Source: Sipunculus nudus
Taxonomy: Eukaryota; Annelida; Sipuncula; Golfingiida; Sipunculidae
DNA length: 64,000 nucleotides
Assembly (NCBI GenBank): GCA_026874595.1
Contig: CM049310.1
Location: forward strand, 4,464,001-4,528,000
Direction of reading: 5' to 3'
Within the stretch, counting starts at the first letter, position 1. Each line of letters starts with the position of its first letter. Shown here piece by piece: positions 1-12,134 of the stretch. Made by a program: the position numbers and the translations under genes. The notes below the pieces were generated by a model that did not search any database, was not told where the DNA came from, and saw only the letters and a program-made list of their open reading frames with translations.

Positions 1-814
1 TTGCCCTGAAACCGTTTGCTTTCTCCTGTAAACAGCTGTTAAAAACAGTGGACCGGGCGCGATGAAAGGTGTTAACATAAACACAGCGCGTGGGGCCGTG
101 TCCATCGCTGAGCCAAAACATGTGTCAATCAGGTGATGCCCGGTCAGACTTGGCCCAAAATATGTGATACACATTTCTGCTGGCTGAAACACAGCGTAAT
201 GCCTCTCTTAATCGGACCTCCGGTCACGCGGCCTTGTTATATACAGACTGTGCTTACCAACTCGCAGAGCCAAAACATGATGTAAAATAGCCGTATGCGG
301 GGAAATGAGACCGTCTGCTGGGATGGTTTTGCTGGGAAACATTTGTATAAAGCAAAACTGAACTGATAGTGTGAAAGAATAGCCATAATTAAGCTCCTGA
401 TTTTGTCCCTTTAACTGTTTGTAAACATGTAAAGTTTGTAAGAATAAAAAGTTCTGTAAACATATGCACTTAAAATAATTCTCTATAGCTGTGAAATGTC
501 AATCTCATTTTCTTACTGCACCCTATCGGCACCATATATAGCCTATTATATTTAATCTTAATATTCAGACTACATTTACTTTATGAGTCAGTCCCTTTTG
601 CCACAGGTAAGATTTTATATATAAATAAACTACTTATTGGATAATATATATATATTATAATGAATTAAACTGAACTGAATTGTAATTTATAGTTATCCAC
701 TGGACACAGTAGTAGTAGTTGTAGTAGCTGTAATAGTAGTATAGTTAAAATGATATCAGTAATAATAAGATGGCATTGAGGCTGCGCAGCACAAGATCAA
801 GTTTGATAACTTAC
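1..814. other. non-coding, no feature recognised
   Basis: This stretch would be intron or flank of the minus-strand cysteine-rich gene. I see a short GTA/TAG-rich simple run near 708-745 and an (AT)n patch near 640-655 but no exon or element. Confidence 0.5.
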
Positions 815-970
815 ATGGCACACACTTGAAGAGTGCTTCAGAACCCAGCCAGCGAGCCACCTTGCTTCTCGGGCAGGAACAGATCCCTGTGTCACACATA
901 CTCTTGACGCAGACAAGCTCTCCCAGGTCAGCGCAGTCGTCATCTCTGATACAGTAACGTTTGGCGTCAA
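815..970 (-). CDS. cysteine-rich (EB/EGF-like) exon of an unidentified gene
   Basis: A 156-bp exon between acceptor ctgtag and donor CCAT|GTAAGTT, phase 1 to 1. It encodes DAKRYCIRDDDCADLGELVC, then VKSMCDTGICSCPRSK and ends FKCVP, with seven cysteines in about 50 residues. The spacing Y-C-x5-C, then C-x3-C-x4-C-x-C resembles the EB module or a short EGF-like repeat found in secreted and receptor proteins. A minus-strand segment at 2701-2742 with good splice-like borders and matching phase could be an upstream small exon, but this is weak. The rest of the gene lies off the left edge or is not recognised. Confidence 0.65.
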
Positions 971-1080
971 CTACAGCAAAGTATCATCGTGTTAAAAAAG
1001 TCCGACTTCAAAGTTTTACGACAACACTTACTTCATGGCGAATTAATAAAACTTGCAATCTCATAATAAATAGATATATA

Positions 1081-1260
1081 TACAGTAAAACCTCGCCCAT
1101 CCACCACCTCGGTTTAGCTACCTCAAAACGACGACCACTCTTTACGCGTCCCGATTCTTTTCGCCCTTTATATAAAGACTCTATTGTTGACGACCACCTC
1201 GCAAATGTGACCATTTTATCGAGTTCAAGATGGTGGTCGTAATTTAGAGGTTGTACTTTA
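1081..1260. mobile_element. small TIR element (MITE), pogo/Tigger-like ends
   Basis: The left end TACAGTAAAACCTC and the inverted right end (read as TAAAGTACAACCTCT) match at most positions, over 180 bp with TA-rich flanks. CAGT...AACCTCT termini are usual for pogo/Tigger-type Tc1/mariner MITEs. There is no transposase. It lies just outside the acceptor of the 815-970 exon. Confidence 0.45.
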
Positions 1261-3780
1261 TATATATATATATATAGGGTGCTAGGGTGCTTTATGATAT
1301 GGAACAAAGTAGAGGAATCAATTCAAAAGTGGTATTCAAATTTATCGATTGTACCAATCAATGATCGTTTTCCTTCATGATCGATTAAACTGGGATGCAC
1401 TTTTGCATAACCGTGACAGATCACAAACGTTATGGAAGCACATCCAAAGCAGTCTTTATTACAAAGATAAAATATTCTGCCAGATGCATAAGAAATACAG
1501 GGAACAAAATAGAGAACTCATTAAAACTTGTGCAGCGACTGAGTGTCAGCTGCCAAACCATTAACTTGACCTTACAGCGTGGTGTACAAGTAAGGCTTCA
1601 TTTACTCGGTCAGTATATAAGGTATAGCTCTATTCATATTTCACGGCAATTTATATTACATACTTGAATCGATTAATGATCGATCACTGGTCATGTTTTC
1701 TTTCAATCATCGAATATGATCATACGACCTATTATTTACCCCTAATTATTTACTACTAGTAATACAAATATAGAGTATTTTAATTTTTCTAGACATGTTA
1801 ACTACTACATATAGTTTGAGGCAATATGTTGTTGCATTCGTCAGGTGAAACCGTCTAATGGTTGAACTGGTAAGGGTTATAACGGTACACATCTGATTAG
1901 CTTGTTGTACAGATAACCCTTGTCTGCATAAAAGTTACAGTCCGCTTCATTATAATAAAAAAACATACCCCTGAAAATTATATTGAATGGGACTACATAT
2001 TTTTAAATTTAAATGTGTGATCAGAGATCATAAGGAATGTGGTAATATATTGAGACAATAATATTATGAATCCAATCTAGGTGTGGAGGAATCCGTGATT
2101 GTAAGCAATGTGGTCCGAGATCATAGGAAAATGACCGACTTCATGTAGTCCGAAATTGTAAAGATCCGAGTTCTCCAGGTATCGAGCCTAAATGCAATGA
2201 GAGACGTCCAGGGATACAACCGGTCTTATGGTGAATAGAGAACCGTATGCCACAGACTATGTCGACCCATTCCCGTTAAGAACTTCACAATTTTGAAAGG
2301 CTTCAAAAAGTTCTGAATCTGTTTTGTTTGTGTAAGGAATCACAATATTTAATTATGAATATGTTTTATGTTTTAATAGACTCATTTGAAACTATATTTT
2401 TCCATTTTCACATAAAAGACACATAAAAGCTTTCACTTTTTGAGGGGATCTAAGTTCTTGTTTTGCTACGCACCATTGTGACATCTTCTGATCTGATTTT
2501 TATATTATCCAGAAGCTTCCAGGTTTATCCGGCGCTCAGTTTAATTTTATGTCTCAATGACTGATTCTTCATAATCATTCGTTATGGTATTGTATTCTTT
2601 GATTTACATTCTTCATTTTTATGTTCATGATTAAATACTTAAATTTTATTGCTATATTTTGTCAGCCATGGTTTTACTTTGATGTTGTGAAAAAAACAAG
2701 AGCTTACCCGTCATCAGAAAAAGTATTGCCAAAGCTGCGGTAACCTGGAATTGGAAAATCAAACGATTCACTCGGCAATGGCAGACAGATTGAAAACACT
2801 AATGAACTATAGGATAAAACCAACATGTTAAATTCCAAACAAACTAACTAATAACTAACTTATACTTTATGTTTGCGCATTACCTCGGATGAGCACCACA
2901 GTAATGTAAACATTACTGTATATTTTTTATTGTTCTATTTCTATGAGCCGGAGGTATTCATACCTAATTAAAATATTAAAAAATTCAATATAAATATTCA
3001 ATACAAACTAACTAATGCACGTCCATTTTTCAAATGTTAACCCCCACCCCCCGTTGGCAAGGTCACGAACGATCATTGGTCACATAATATATATACATGT
3101 ACATTTTAGAACTGCTGATTGGTTGATAAATATTATAAAAATATATTCATCCGAGACAAACAGCTGGGTCCACAATTACTAGCATTCGAAGTACCCATTA
3201 ACTGCCTCTAAAGTACTCGTTACTCATACTCGAGTACTTTGCTCATAATGTCATTATTACTCGTGCAGGTATTCGAGAACTTTGATAGTACTCATTATAA
3301 TGAATACTTTGTGAGTAATGTTGAGTACTTTACAAATTTTATAACAAGGTTCTTTTTCTTTAAATGAATGAAAAACATATTATAAAGTGCATTACTTGGA
3401 TCTGCTATTTAAATCACGCCACATTTTCATGAAATATTTTTAACATAACTTATAAAACACTTTGAGTACGCTTTGAGTACTCTGTCTTCGAACTCGAGTA
3501 ACTCTGTAGAGAAAAGTTTAATTAATCGTACTTGTAATCGAATACCTTAAACTTTTAAAGTTTTATGTATTCATAATCGATTGCTTTCAAAGTGCTCGAA
3601 CCAGACTCTGCCAAGGTGAGATTTACAAGTCACGAGTGACACCATGTCACGTGATAACAAGAGCAACGAGTACCCGGAAGATTGTTTAATATCAGTGATG
3701 GTTTCAATCCAGTGGCGTCGATCTATCTATACAAGGGTAGGGGATGCCTGGCTGGCAGGCGTCGGAAGGTAGTCAAAAGT
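1261..3780. other. AT-rich non-coding region with an AGTACTC-rich patch
   Basis: No supported gene. An open frame at 1349-1564 on the plus strand (71 codons) shows no recognisable domain. Between about 3190 and 3610 the tetradecamer-like motif gAGTACTCGAGTACtt and its variants recur at least eight times with both orientations, as in subterminal repeats of some DNA transposons, but I find no clear ends or target duplication. Confidence 0.4.
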
Positions 3781-3796
3781 TACGGTTTGTCCACAT

Positions 3797-3867
3797 ATAT
3801 ATATATATATATATATATATGACAACTGAATTATCACAATTTTTACCAGTTATATATATATATATAT
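3797..3867. repeat. two (TA)n microsatellites
   Basis: Two TA runs (about 3797-3821 and 3849-3867) separated by a short unique spacer, immediately before the 13-bp minisatellite. Confidence 0.9.
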
Positions 3868-3945
3868 GTATACCGTAAATTTTCTGTGTGACCCATTTGA
3901 ATATATTACAACCTAGTATAAGGTTTTGAAAAGTGTAATTCTAAA

Positions 3946-4434
3946 CCAGGCTCAGTTACCAGGCTCAGTAACCAGGCTCAGTTACCAGGCTCAGTTACCA
4001 GGCTCAGTAACCAGGCTCAGTTACCAGGCTCAGTTACCAGGCTCAGTTACCAGGCTCAGTAACCAGGCTCAGTTACCAGGCTCAGTTACCAGGCTCAGTA
4101 ACCAGGCTCAGTTACCAGGCTCAGTTACCAGGCTCAGTTACCAGGCTCAGTTACCAGGCTCAGTTACCAGGCTCAGTAACCAGGCTCAGTTACCAGGCTC
4201 AGTTACCAGGCTCAGTTACCAGGCTAAGTTACCAGACTCAGTTACCAGGCTCAGTAACCAGGCTCAGTTACCAGGCTCAGTTACCAGGCTCAGTTACCAG
4301 GCTCAGTAACCAGGCTCAGTTACCAGGCTCAGTTACCAGGCTCAGTTTCCAGGCTCAGTAACCAGGCTCAGTTACCAGGCTCAGTTACCAGGCTCAGTAA
4401 CCAGGCTCAGTTACCAGGCTCAGTTACCAGGCTC
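3946..4434. repeat. 13-bp minisatellite, about 37 copies
   Basis: The unit CCAGGCTCAGTTA repeats head to tail with very little drift. The main variant has GTAAC in place of GTTAC and is spread at irregular intervals of roughly three units; single-base changes occur near 4222-4240 and 4345. One frame is open for 127 codons because 39 bases give a 13-residue period, but this is low complexity and not a gene. Confidence 0.97.
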
Positions 4435-4439
4435 AATTC

Positions 4440-7400
4440 TTTCACTTTTATCCATAAACTGTCTGAAGTATAAGAATACAGAGCAGATTATTTTTATCTG
4501 TATAACGTGCGTGGACTGTTGAGAAATATTTGGAAACGACATTCTCTCCAGTTAAATTAAATTTGTTAATATATGAAATACCGACCGTATTGGCGTCCAT
4601 CTCAGTGACTGAACAGATGTTGTTTAGGTTGTCTTTTCACATAATATACCTGCATGCAAAGGTACTTCATGCAGACGTGTTTACCTGACCTGATTGGAGC
4701 TAAATCAAGAATTTAATGGAAGCTTACACAAAAAAATACCGTGCGGCGTGTCGCGGTAGTATTCACATTCACCAGGTTTACTTCCTTGATTTGCCTGTAT
4801 GCTGTCATACTGATCAAATATTATAACACTTCGATGTGTACATTCTTGGCGCAGTTCAACTAAGCATGCGTGATCAGTGATATGGGCCATAAATATATTC
4901 AAAAGATTGAGTCAGGCGTCTAGGGGTCACACCCATGCAAGAACAGGAAACGAAGCGGCGGATTGAAAAAAGAAGTTTGAAGAAATATAAATATTAAAGC
5001 ATGCCACATGTTAACCTCCCATCCCCTAAGTTTGACTACATGGTGAAGACATTCAAATGAATAGTAGTTTCGGAGCAGCAAAATCTTTATATTTTCGTAA
5101 AAAAAGTGCCTCAAAATATCCTCCTTGAATTGCATATTTAAAATGTTCTCTATATGCCCCCTCCACCACCCTCCCCCATGTATCCCCCCCCCCCAAAAAA
5201 AAAAAATTAATAATATAATAAAATTGCATAATTTTAAAACTTAATTAAAGCCCCCTTTTGTGGATCCGCCAATGTAAACATTTGCTTGTCGATATAATTT
5301 ACTTGTGTCAACTGATAGGTCACGTTATGTCTTCTTGGCCGACTCCAGAACAGAGAGGGTTCGTCAACCCTCGGATTTTATAACTCGGTGCAAACATGTC
5401 TGTGGAATGCAGGGTGTTATGATCTATGTATATCTTGACGACACGCCAGGTATCACCTGAAGACTTGAATCTATGTTCATAATGTGGGGAGCAGGGAATC
5501 CTTGTGTGAAGTCACACGGGAATGCTGGGTCAGGAAGGGCGTCTCCTTCACTGCGTTTACTCCAGTGGAGGATGTATTTTTTTGCATTTAATTGTTCATG
5601 TTACACTAGGAATGATGTTATCTTAGCGATTTAACTCCAGGACCGGACAGTTTGAGGGTTGGATGTTGTGAATTAACATATGGCCCATGGTGCGGGGGGT
5701 GGGGGTGGTGGGTGGCCTGGCTTGTTTTAACCCAGCATCAGACTGGTGATCTTTAACTCTTTTTAGATTTTACAAAATCAGACGCCGTCAAATCATATAT
5801 GAATTAAAAAAGTAATCGATAATGGACATCGATGTATAAGCTTAGGGTTAGTTTTGAACTTCGACTAAACCCATGGAAATATTTCACTTAAGCGGAAATT
5901 ATCTCGAAAACCACCCTTAAATACACTAAATACTGACCTTTAAGCAGTGTCACAGTGCACTTTCCTTTGATATTCTGTCATTTCCAATGATTTCTTAAAA
6001 ATCGCAGGAAATCGGGGCGTTCCCCGAACTCCTATCGGTAGTCGACCAGATGGCCGAAACCCAGAATGCCGAAACCCAGAATACCGAACCCAAAATGCCG
6101 AAGCCCATCTTGCCGAAAAAAATAAATAATAGGAAATAATGTGATATGCGCGGTAAAGTGATAAGTACGTTGTCTGTTAAGGTACTTGAACAAAATTTGT
6201 TACCATCATCTAATATTTAAATAATTTACGGTAATTTATTCGGCATGTCGGCAGCGGCACTACCATATATGTCGGCATGACAACCCGGTCCCGCTAAATC
6301 AATGTCCCTGGCTTTATTAACCCTCATTTTGCAGGTATAGTCAGACTATAACTGATTTTCATGTTATATCTTGTGTCACATTTATGCTTCTTTATGAACT
6401 ATTTTTTCTTAATTTACACATCGTTCAACTGCATATATTAACCAAGATGTCGGCGGTCGCCGATTCACTGCAGATGTATATAGTCAAATATTCATAATTT
6501 TATCAACAGATTTTGTAAGAATGTCAGGAACTTTTGTATTAATGCAACAGAAATTCAGAAATGCAACATCATCCAAAAAAATAAACAACTGTTGTGAAAA
6601 TGAAAGAATAAGCTGTTAAATTTAATTTTCTTTTTGGATATTTAATATATGTATAGTAATTAATTGCTTAATCAACAGAAGCACATAATACATTCACGTA
6701 ATTTTCGTTGTCAGTGACTTTTCCCTACTATATGCAAACATAATGCAGTTTATTTAAAGTGAATATGTTAAATATTATGCGAGCTATAAGCATTTACATA
6801 CCCCTCCCTCTTATAAAGACAACCTGTCCGCGGGTGCCATGCGAAAAGACGTGGTTGACCTTAAATGGCTTAAAAGGGTAGTGTATCCCAAAATAATCAA
6901 AGTTAACATCTTAATTCATTAAGTGGACATACTTGGGGATCTAAAAAAATACCTATGTCATAAAATTCCAGAGGGGGAGCACGGTGACCCCTTCTAGCCC
7001 ATTGACTATATTTATACACCAGGCTATAAAACGAGACGAAGCGTGTGAGACTGCCATGTCCCATAGTCCCAAAACAGAATGGAATTCTGCAGATCCTCAT
7101 ATACTTAGTTAAGCTAGCATTAAAAATGTAGGCGGCTACTTCCAACAACAAAGCATATTTAAGAAAAATGAATTTATACTCATGTTATTCCCCTTCCTCT
7201 GAGGAACTTTGACTATGATCGGAAAGCCAAAACCTTAGTACTTTATAACTTATCCTGTAAAAAGCTGAAAAGATTATTTAAACGTGCAGAAAGTAGGTCA
7301 ACATAGGTGGCGCCACCAAAAGCTTTTTTTGCATATTCATCACATGATCACTATGTCTGCGAAGTTTCATTAAACAGCCGCCGGCAATGTCGAGATATTT

Positions 7401-7795
7401 GGTAGCGATAGACGGTGGGAAAGGGACGGTTGACGGCAGTGCCATCACATTAGTTCACAGAGTAAACTAAAAAGGGCTATAAAGGTTGGCAAGATTACTT
7501 GAATAATTTTTAGAAAATAGCATCTGTTTAGAGATGATCAGCTTGTATATCTCCTTTTTTATTCTTAATTTTATTCTACCATACCTGGTGATCCGTCATT
7601 AATCCCTGGTAACACACACACAGAGCGCGGCTTTGTCAGTCGTCATCCCTCATGATCCGTGGTTACTGGTCTTTTTCTCTTAAGCTTTACGGAAGTTTTG
7701 AAATGTTAAATTTACGTGTTGCGGTCAAGGACAGGCCGTAAAGTTTCCGTCGTTTGCCGTTAGGACACGGTGCTTGTCCGTGCATGTCTCAGTTA
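4440..7795. other. non-coding region with repeat fragments
   Basis: No supported gene. At 6050-6115 a 14-15 base unit containing ATGCCGAAACCC is repeated about five times, and an inverted match (TTCGGCATGTCGGCA) lies at 6239-6253, suggesting a small element with inverted ends near 6060-6285. At 7306-7317 is the palindrome GGTGGCGCCACC that recurs in several dispersed repeats of this window, and the surrounding 7180-7470 looks like an old fragment of such an element. Confidence 0.4.
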
Positions 7796-7803
7796 CTTCC
7801 ATA

Positions 7804-8292
7804 TGTTATGAAGAGAACTGAGCACGGCGTGTAGCGATGATAGTTTATTCAATGTTGTACATCAGTATAAAATGATACCTTCTGCCGACACGACTAAATG
7901 TGCCCCTATATATACGTGATCAGCGGATCCAATCTGCACCTGGTGGTCACTCTAAGTTTATGCCACGGGCCACTGGACCAATCAGCTATTTGCCTAATTA
8001 ACTAAACAAGGCGCACCCTGCTCGTAACCTCCGAGACCTGACCTGCTAATAATGTTGACCTACATTACCTAACCCGATGCTGGTGTTAACCTCACGGTTT
8101 GACATTACCTGTGCAAACTTTAAGCTCTACTAAATGTCAGGCCGTCTGTCGTATTAACCATTTAAAACAATCATCAAATACATGCAAACTTACTCTGAAC
8201 TACTCACAATATTAATTAAACAACAACTCTATGACAATATTAATTAAACAATAACTCTATGACAATATTAATTATATAATAACTCTATGACA
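7804..8292 (-). repeat. 3' LTR (minus orientation)
   Basis: In element orientation it begins TGTCATAGAG and ends CATAACA. It holds a TATA-like TATATATAGG near 7920-7910 and an AATAAA at 7849-7844, about 40 bases before its end. Its outer part contains a 28-bp unit (CAATATTAATTAAACAACAA...) repeated three times at about 8208-8292. Confidence 0.8.
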
Positions 8293-8654
8293 ATATCCCC
8301 CCACCAACGAAAATTTGGTCCATCAAATAACGTTATGGTGAAATCTTCTTGTTAAAACGTCTCTGTATTTTTTATTTTTCTTTGCTGAAAAGCCTAGTAT
8401 ATGAACAGGAATAGTTGAAATAAACAATAAATAAATAAATTGAAAAAAAACAATATACAATGCACCATAAAAGTCATGTAATCAGGGAGGGTTATCCCTT
8501 TGTGTTTCTTTTTTTCAGCCGATCATCACAACATCTCCATTAATTAACCGTGCCACGGCACAGTGAAGTTCTTTGGTTTATAAATATTTCATTAACTCGT
8601 TCGCATCGTCTAATATAGATATAGGCAAATGTCCGGGTTAACGGTTCTTTTTCT

Positions 8655-8820
8655 TGCGCCTTCGCCTGGTGTGAAACTCTTGTAAAGCCATTTGTCCAAT
8701 ATTTTCGACGGGCTCCCAGGAAGTTTCTTTAAAACCTTTCCACTTGACTTTTTACACTTTCTTTTTGCCGGATCCTTTGCAAGCTAGAAGCCGTTCAACT
8801 TCGAATCACTCTTCATCTGA
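8655..8820 (-). pseudogene. chromodomain remnant of Ty3/Gypsy pol
   Basis: The minus-strand frame reads FEVERLLACKG, a lysine run, then KVKWKGF and TSWEPVENI before an Arg/Lys-rich end. This is the chromodomain pattern: an acidic lead, the E-V-E strand, K-V-K-W-K-G, and the S/T-W-E-P-x-x-N helix start. Two in-frame stops (a TGA before FEVE, a TAA between the lysine run and KVKW) break it. In chromoviruses the domain sits at the end of integrase and steers insertion to modified chromatin. Confidence 0.75.
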
Positions 8821-8939
8821 CACGTTAGACCTATCTGCCGAAGTAGTGTCAGTTTCTGTGTTTATGTTTGGCGGCGGTTCTTTTTCTGATGCCACTGAAT
8901 CTTTATCCGTTCTCTCAGGATTAATATCTGCAGGCCTCG

Positions 8940-8957
8940 TACCCGGATTCTCCACCA
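8940..8957 (-). promoter_or_regulatory. primer-binding-type site
   Basis: Two bases inside the 5' LTR the minus strand reads TGGTGGAGAATCCGGGTA. A start with TGG, the complement of tRNA 3' CCA, is expected for an LTR-element primer site. Which tRNA it fits cannot be decided by eye. Confidence 0.55.
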
Positions 8958-8959
8958 CG

Positions 8960-9448
8960 TGTTATGAAGAGAACTGAGCACGGCGTGTAGCGATGATATT
9001 ATATTCAATGTTGTACATCAGTATAAAATGATACCTTCTGCCGACACGACTAAATGTGCCCCTATATATACGTGATCAGCGGATCCAATCTGCACCTGGT
9101 GGTCACTCTAAGTTTATGCCACGGGCCACTGGACCAATCAGCTATTTGCCTAATTAACTAAACAAGGCGCACCCTGCTCGTAACCTCCGAGACCTGACCT
9201 GCTAATAATGTTGACCTACATTACCTGACCCGATGCTGGTGTTAATCTCACGGTTTGTCATTACCTGTGCAAACTTTAAGCTCTTCTAAATGACAGGCCG
9301 TCTGTCGTAATAACCATTTATAACAATTATCAAATACATGCAAACTTACTCTGAACTACTCACAATATTAATTAAACAACAACTCTATGACAATATTAAT
9401 TAAACAATAACTCTATGACAATATTAATTATATAATAACTTTAAGACA
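8960..9448 (-). repeat. 5' LTR (minus orientation)
   Basis: Same length as the other LTR, with scattered substitutions, so the insertion is not recent. The AATAAA seen in the partner LTR is altered here (the plus strand reads gatattatattc where the partner has gatagtttattc). The TATA-like site and the three 28-bp units are kept. Confidence 0.8.
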
Positions 9449-11499
9449 CACCATGCGTACGTCGTTTATTTATTTATTTTTTTTTTACATAACTTTTATT
9501 AGTGATTTCTGCCTTTTATATTTCAATTTAATCTCCGACAGATTGTGAAATATGGCTTTGATGAGGAAACAACCACATACATAATATTCACTGACTATTC
9601 TAATAATTTTTCAAAAGTTAAATGGTGCTTTTCGCAGTCTCAGTATCATTCCAAGAGAGAAAAAAAAGGTTTTCGTTTATAACATTGAATAGATATATAT
9701 TTTGAATATCTTCAATAACAAAATTTGAAGCACTTCTTTTTTACTTATGTTTAAATAATTATACCTGCAATACATATTGTATTTAAATATTGCGTATGAT
9801 ATTACTGATATAAATAAGTTTACCTTTTTTTTTTAAAAAATTATCTTCACATGATAACCTGTACCCTTTTAATAACGATTTCCAGTAAAGTTCAATTTTT
9901 AAATATTTGACAGTTATTTGCCATTACTATGTATTAATGCATTATGTGAATCTTATTGTGAAGCTATGGGCCTGAGGCCTATATTTTCTGAATAAAAACT
10001 CATTCATTCAATTCAGTTATTTGCCATATTCTTCCTACTGCTTTACATTTAAAAATCAAATATCTTCTGAATTTTCTTTCTCACAGCAAAGTGGACATGT
10101 TATAATTATATCTTTTTTTTCCCATTTATATATAATATTACGAGTTGGTAATATTAAAGTTATAATTTAAAGTTAAACTTAGATTACTTGTTGGTTGGCA
10201 TATTTAGAATTTTGTATTTGCAGACTTTTTGCCAACTTATAATCTCATCTTTGTATTTATGTCTAAAATATACTTGGTAATTTGGGACGGTAAGATTTTT
10301 CTTAGCAAGTATGTTGTTAAAAAAATTGTGATTTCAGATAACGTATACTTAATTAACATTTTTCTGTAGGAGGAGTATAATTTAATGAGATGTTTACATT
10401 CATATTTTGTTTTTCTGGGAATGTATGAATTTTTTTTCAAGCCTTTCTTAACCTGTGCATATTAAGATATCAAGTTAGTTTTGTTACAACATTTTTTTAA
10501 GCTCGGTTTCTGATACAAAAGTACAACTTTCATTTATCACACCTTTTAAAAATATTATATTACCGGTAGCCTAAGGCTAAAAAAGCAAATATTTATTATA
10601 AATAGGAATTTCCTTATTACTCCCGTTTCAGTACATCCCCTGGGGCTAAAATTCTTGTTCTCCTTTTGCACTGGTTTTATGCATTAATCACTTCTTTGTA
10701 AAAATCTGGTATTTTTTTCTAAGATATCAGATTGTTTAACTGCAATGAAGTTAGTATGAAATATCCATTTTAGATGTAATCCACTTTATTTTAAAATAAT
10801 TAAGAATAACCTTCCTTTTTTGTTCCTGGTAGAGTATTCTTGGCACCCAGGCTGACTTGAGAGAGAGAAGCCATGATAAGGTGTCTGTCATGCCAAGGCC
10901 TCCTTCGTACACGCGTACGTCGTTATAATCGTGGTGTTCTCTGGATTAACGCCATCGGCGAAATACGGACGTGCAAGTTCATGGGAGAACGGTGATATGA
11001 CCGGTCAGACTTGGCTGATAGCATTTCAATAAATAATTCCTACTCAGACTGCCCCCATTCGTCGGACACCATCATCCGTATTTGGTCCCTAGCTGACCGA
11101 AGGAATTCCTCATATTCAATGAAATTGTCGCCGTATCATGCCCTGCAGGAGGCCTTACACACCTTAGGAATCCGCACTGTCCGTACCCTCATCCGTCAAA
11201 GTGTGACTGATGTGAAAACCTGGCGGGGGTATCCATGATTCGTGCTATATTGTCTTGCGCCAGTATCACGTGTTAATCTAATCAGGTTAAAATTGCTGGC
11301 CCCAATAGGTATGAATAGAGCGTTCTCCCCGTGGACAAAGGAATCGCCTTTGGAAGGATGTCAAAATGCAATAGGATCCATAGAACTAAAATGTATAATA
11401 ATGATACAGGTTACATCCATAATTTTTTTTTGCGTGTTTTCTAACGCTCTACAAAATTACTTGAAAATTACATGAGACGCATACACAGGTACAGAGATG
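9449..11499. other. AT-rich non-coding region
   Basis: No supported gene. The region is strongly AT-rich to about 10800. At 11011-11238 and 11242-11475 there are open plus-strand frames without recognised motifs; the 11011-11238 stretch has more even composition and might be a piece of the gag region of the degenerate element that follows, but there is no motif to prove it. Confidence 0.4.
9955..10012 (+). mobile_element. possible LINE/SINE 3' tail
   Basis: The segment GGGCCTGAGGCCTATATTTT then CTGAATAAAAACTCATTCAT ends in a short CATT-type repeat. Ending in a simple repeat just after an AATAAA-like string is typical of CR1/L2-type LINE or SINE 3' ends. No upstream ORF is visible. Confidence 0.3.
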
Positions 11500-11562
11500 T
11501 TATCGTTGTTGTAACCCGGATATTTTAGGAGAGATCCACCTTGCCCTGCACGCGATGAGACC

Positions 11563-11604
11563 TGTAACAAATGTGGCAAAGAAGGACATTTTGATTTGAC
11601 TTGC
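11563..11604 (+). pseudogene. gag CCHC zinc knuckle fragment
   Basis: Codons read CNKCGKEGHFDLTC, an exact C-x2-C-x4-H-x4-C nucleic-acid-binding knuckle, at the expected place just before the protease. The frame differs from the following protease piece, so a frameshift or ribosomal shift site lay between them. Confidence 0.8.
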
Positions 11605-11620
11605 AAAACCAAGAAACATT

Positions 11621-12134
11621 TTGTTAATGACTGCTGAGACAGAACCGGAGGTAGCGCCAAAGCAAAAGAGAAGTGACTTTGTTTTTATTGTACAGGACCA
11701 TGTTAAATGTCAGACTCTTGATGTATGTGTTGGAGGTATTCCAATGAATATGATTTTCGATTCAGGAGCAAATACATATATTGTGGATGTTGAAATGTTG
11801 GAGTACTCAAAAAGACAAAAGATTTAATGTACTTCTACAAACTGTAAGAAAGTTATTTATGCATATAGTACAAGTGAACAACTAATAAACACTTGGATAT
11901 TTTAAAGCAGAGACTACAATTAACAATAAATCTGTTGATGCTCACTTTGTTGTGATCAAAGGTCAAGGTCAGCCATTATTTGGGTGTGATACAGCTGTTG
12001 AACTTGGTGTTTTGAATATTAAGATTAATGCTGTCTACAGTGATCAAGCTCGTGTGAGTTGTCGGCAAGCTTACTTGTTAAAGCAAGTCGGTATTAGAGG
12101 CCAGGAGTTTCTTAGGCCTGATACAGTTCAATAG
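11621..12134 (+). pseudogene. retropepsin fragments of the decayed element
   Basis: The first part (to 11827) contains GIPMNMIFDSGANTYIVD with the catalytic DSGA. After a broken stretch, the second part (from 11952) gives GQPLFGCDTAVELGVL, matching the usual G-x-P-L-L-G-R/C-D-T-A end of gypsy proteases. Together they form one interrupted aspartic protease. Confidence 0.75.

Larger units (their letters stand above)
7804..9448 (-). mobile_element. internally deleted LTR retrotransposon with broken chromodomain
   Basis: Two direct repeats of 489 bp (7804-8292 and 8960-9448), each starting TGTTATGAAGAG and ending GACA on the plus strand, flank only 667 bp. Read on the minus strand the order is 5' LTR, a primer-binding-type site starting TGGTGGAGAATCCGGG two bases after the LTR, a Ser/Asp-rich stretch, a chromodomain-like end, a purine tract GGTGGGGGGA, and the 3' LTR. 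Gag, protease, RT and most of integrase are missing. The chromodomain marks it as a Ty3/Gypsy chromovirus relative. No convincing target duplication was found. It can only have moved with proteins supplied from elsewhere. Confidence 0.8.

Noticed and set aside
3190-3610. hAT-like element suggested by AGTACTC repeats
   Set aside because: The motif is repeated, but I could not find matching terminal inverted ends or an 8-bp duplication.
3926-4309. 127-codon open frame
   Set aside because: It is the 13-bp minisatellite read in one frame; low-complexity, no start context, and the frame exists only because 39 bases have no stop.
6903-7151. Minus-strand frame with RRGHRAP, recalling the histidine phosphatase motif RHGxRxP
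   Set aside because: A single seven-residue resemblance, no other motif, no splice support.
8744-8977. 77-codon plus-strand frame in the LTR element
   Set aside because: It is the antisense of the chromodomain and primer-site region; the minus-strand reading has the clear domain.
10837-11000. Possible 5' LTR of the Gypsy-like element
   Set aside because: No match to the 3' LTR-like sequence at 13895-14050 could be seen.
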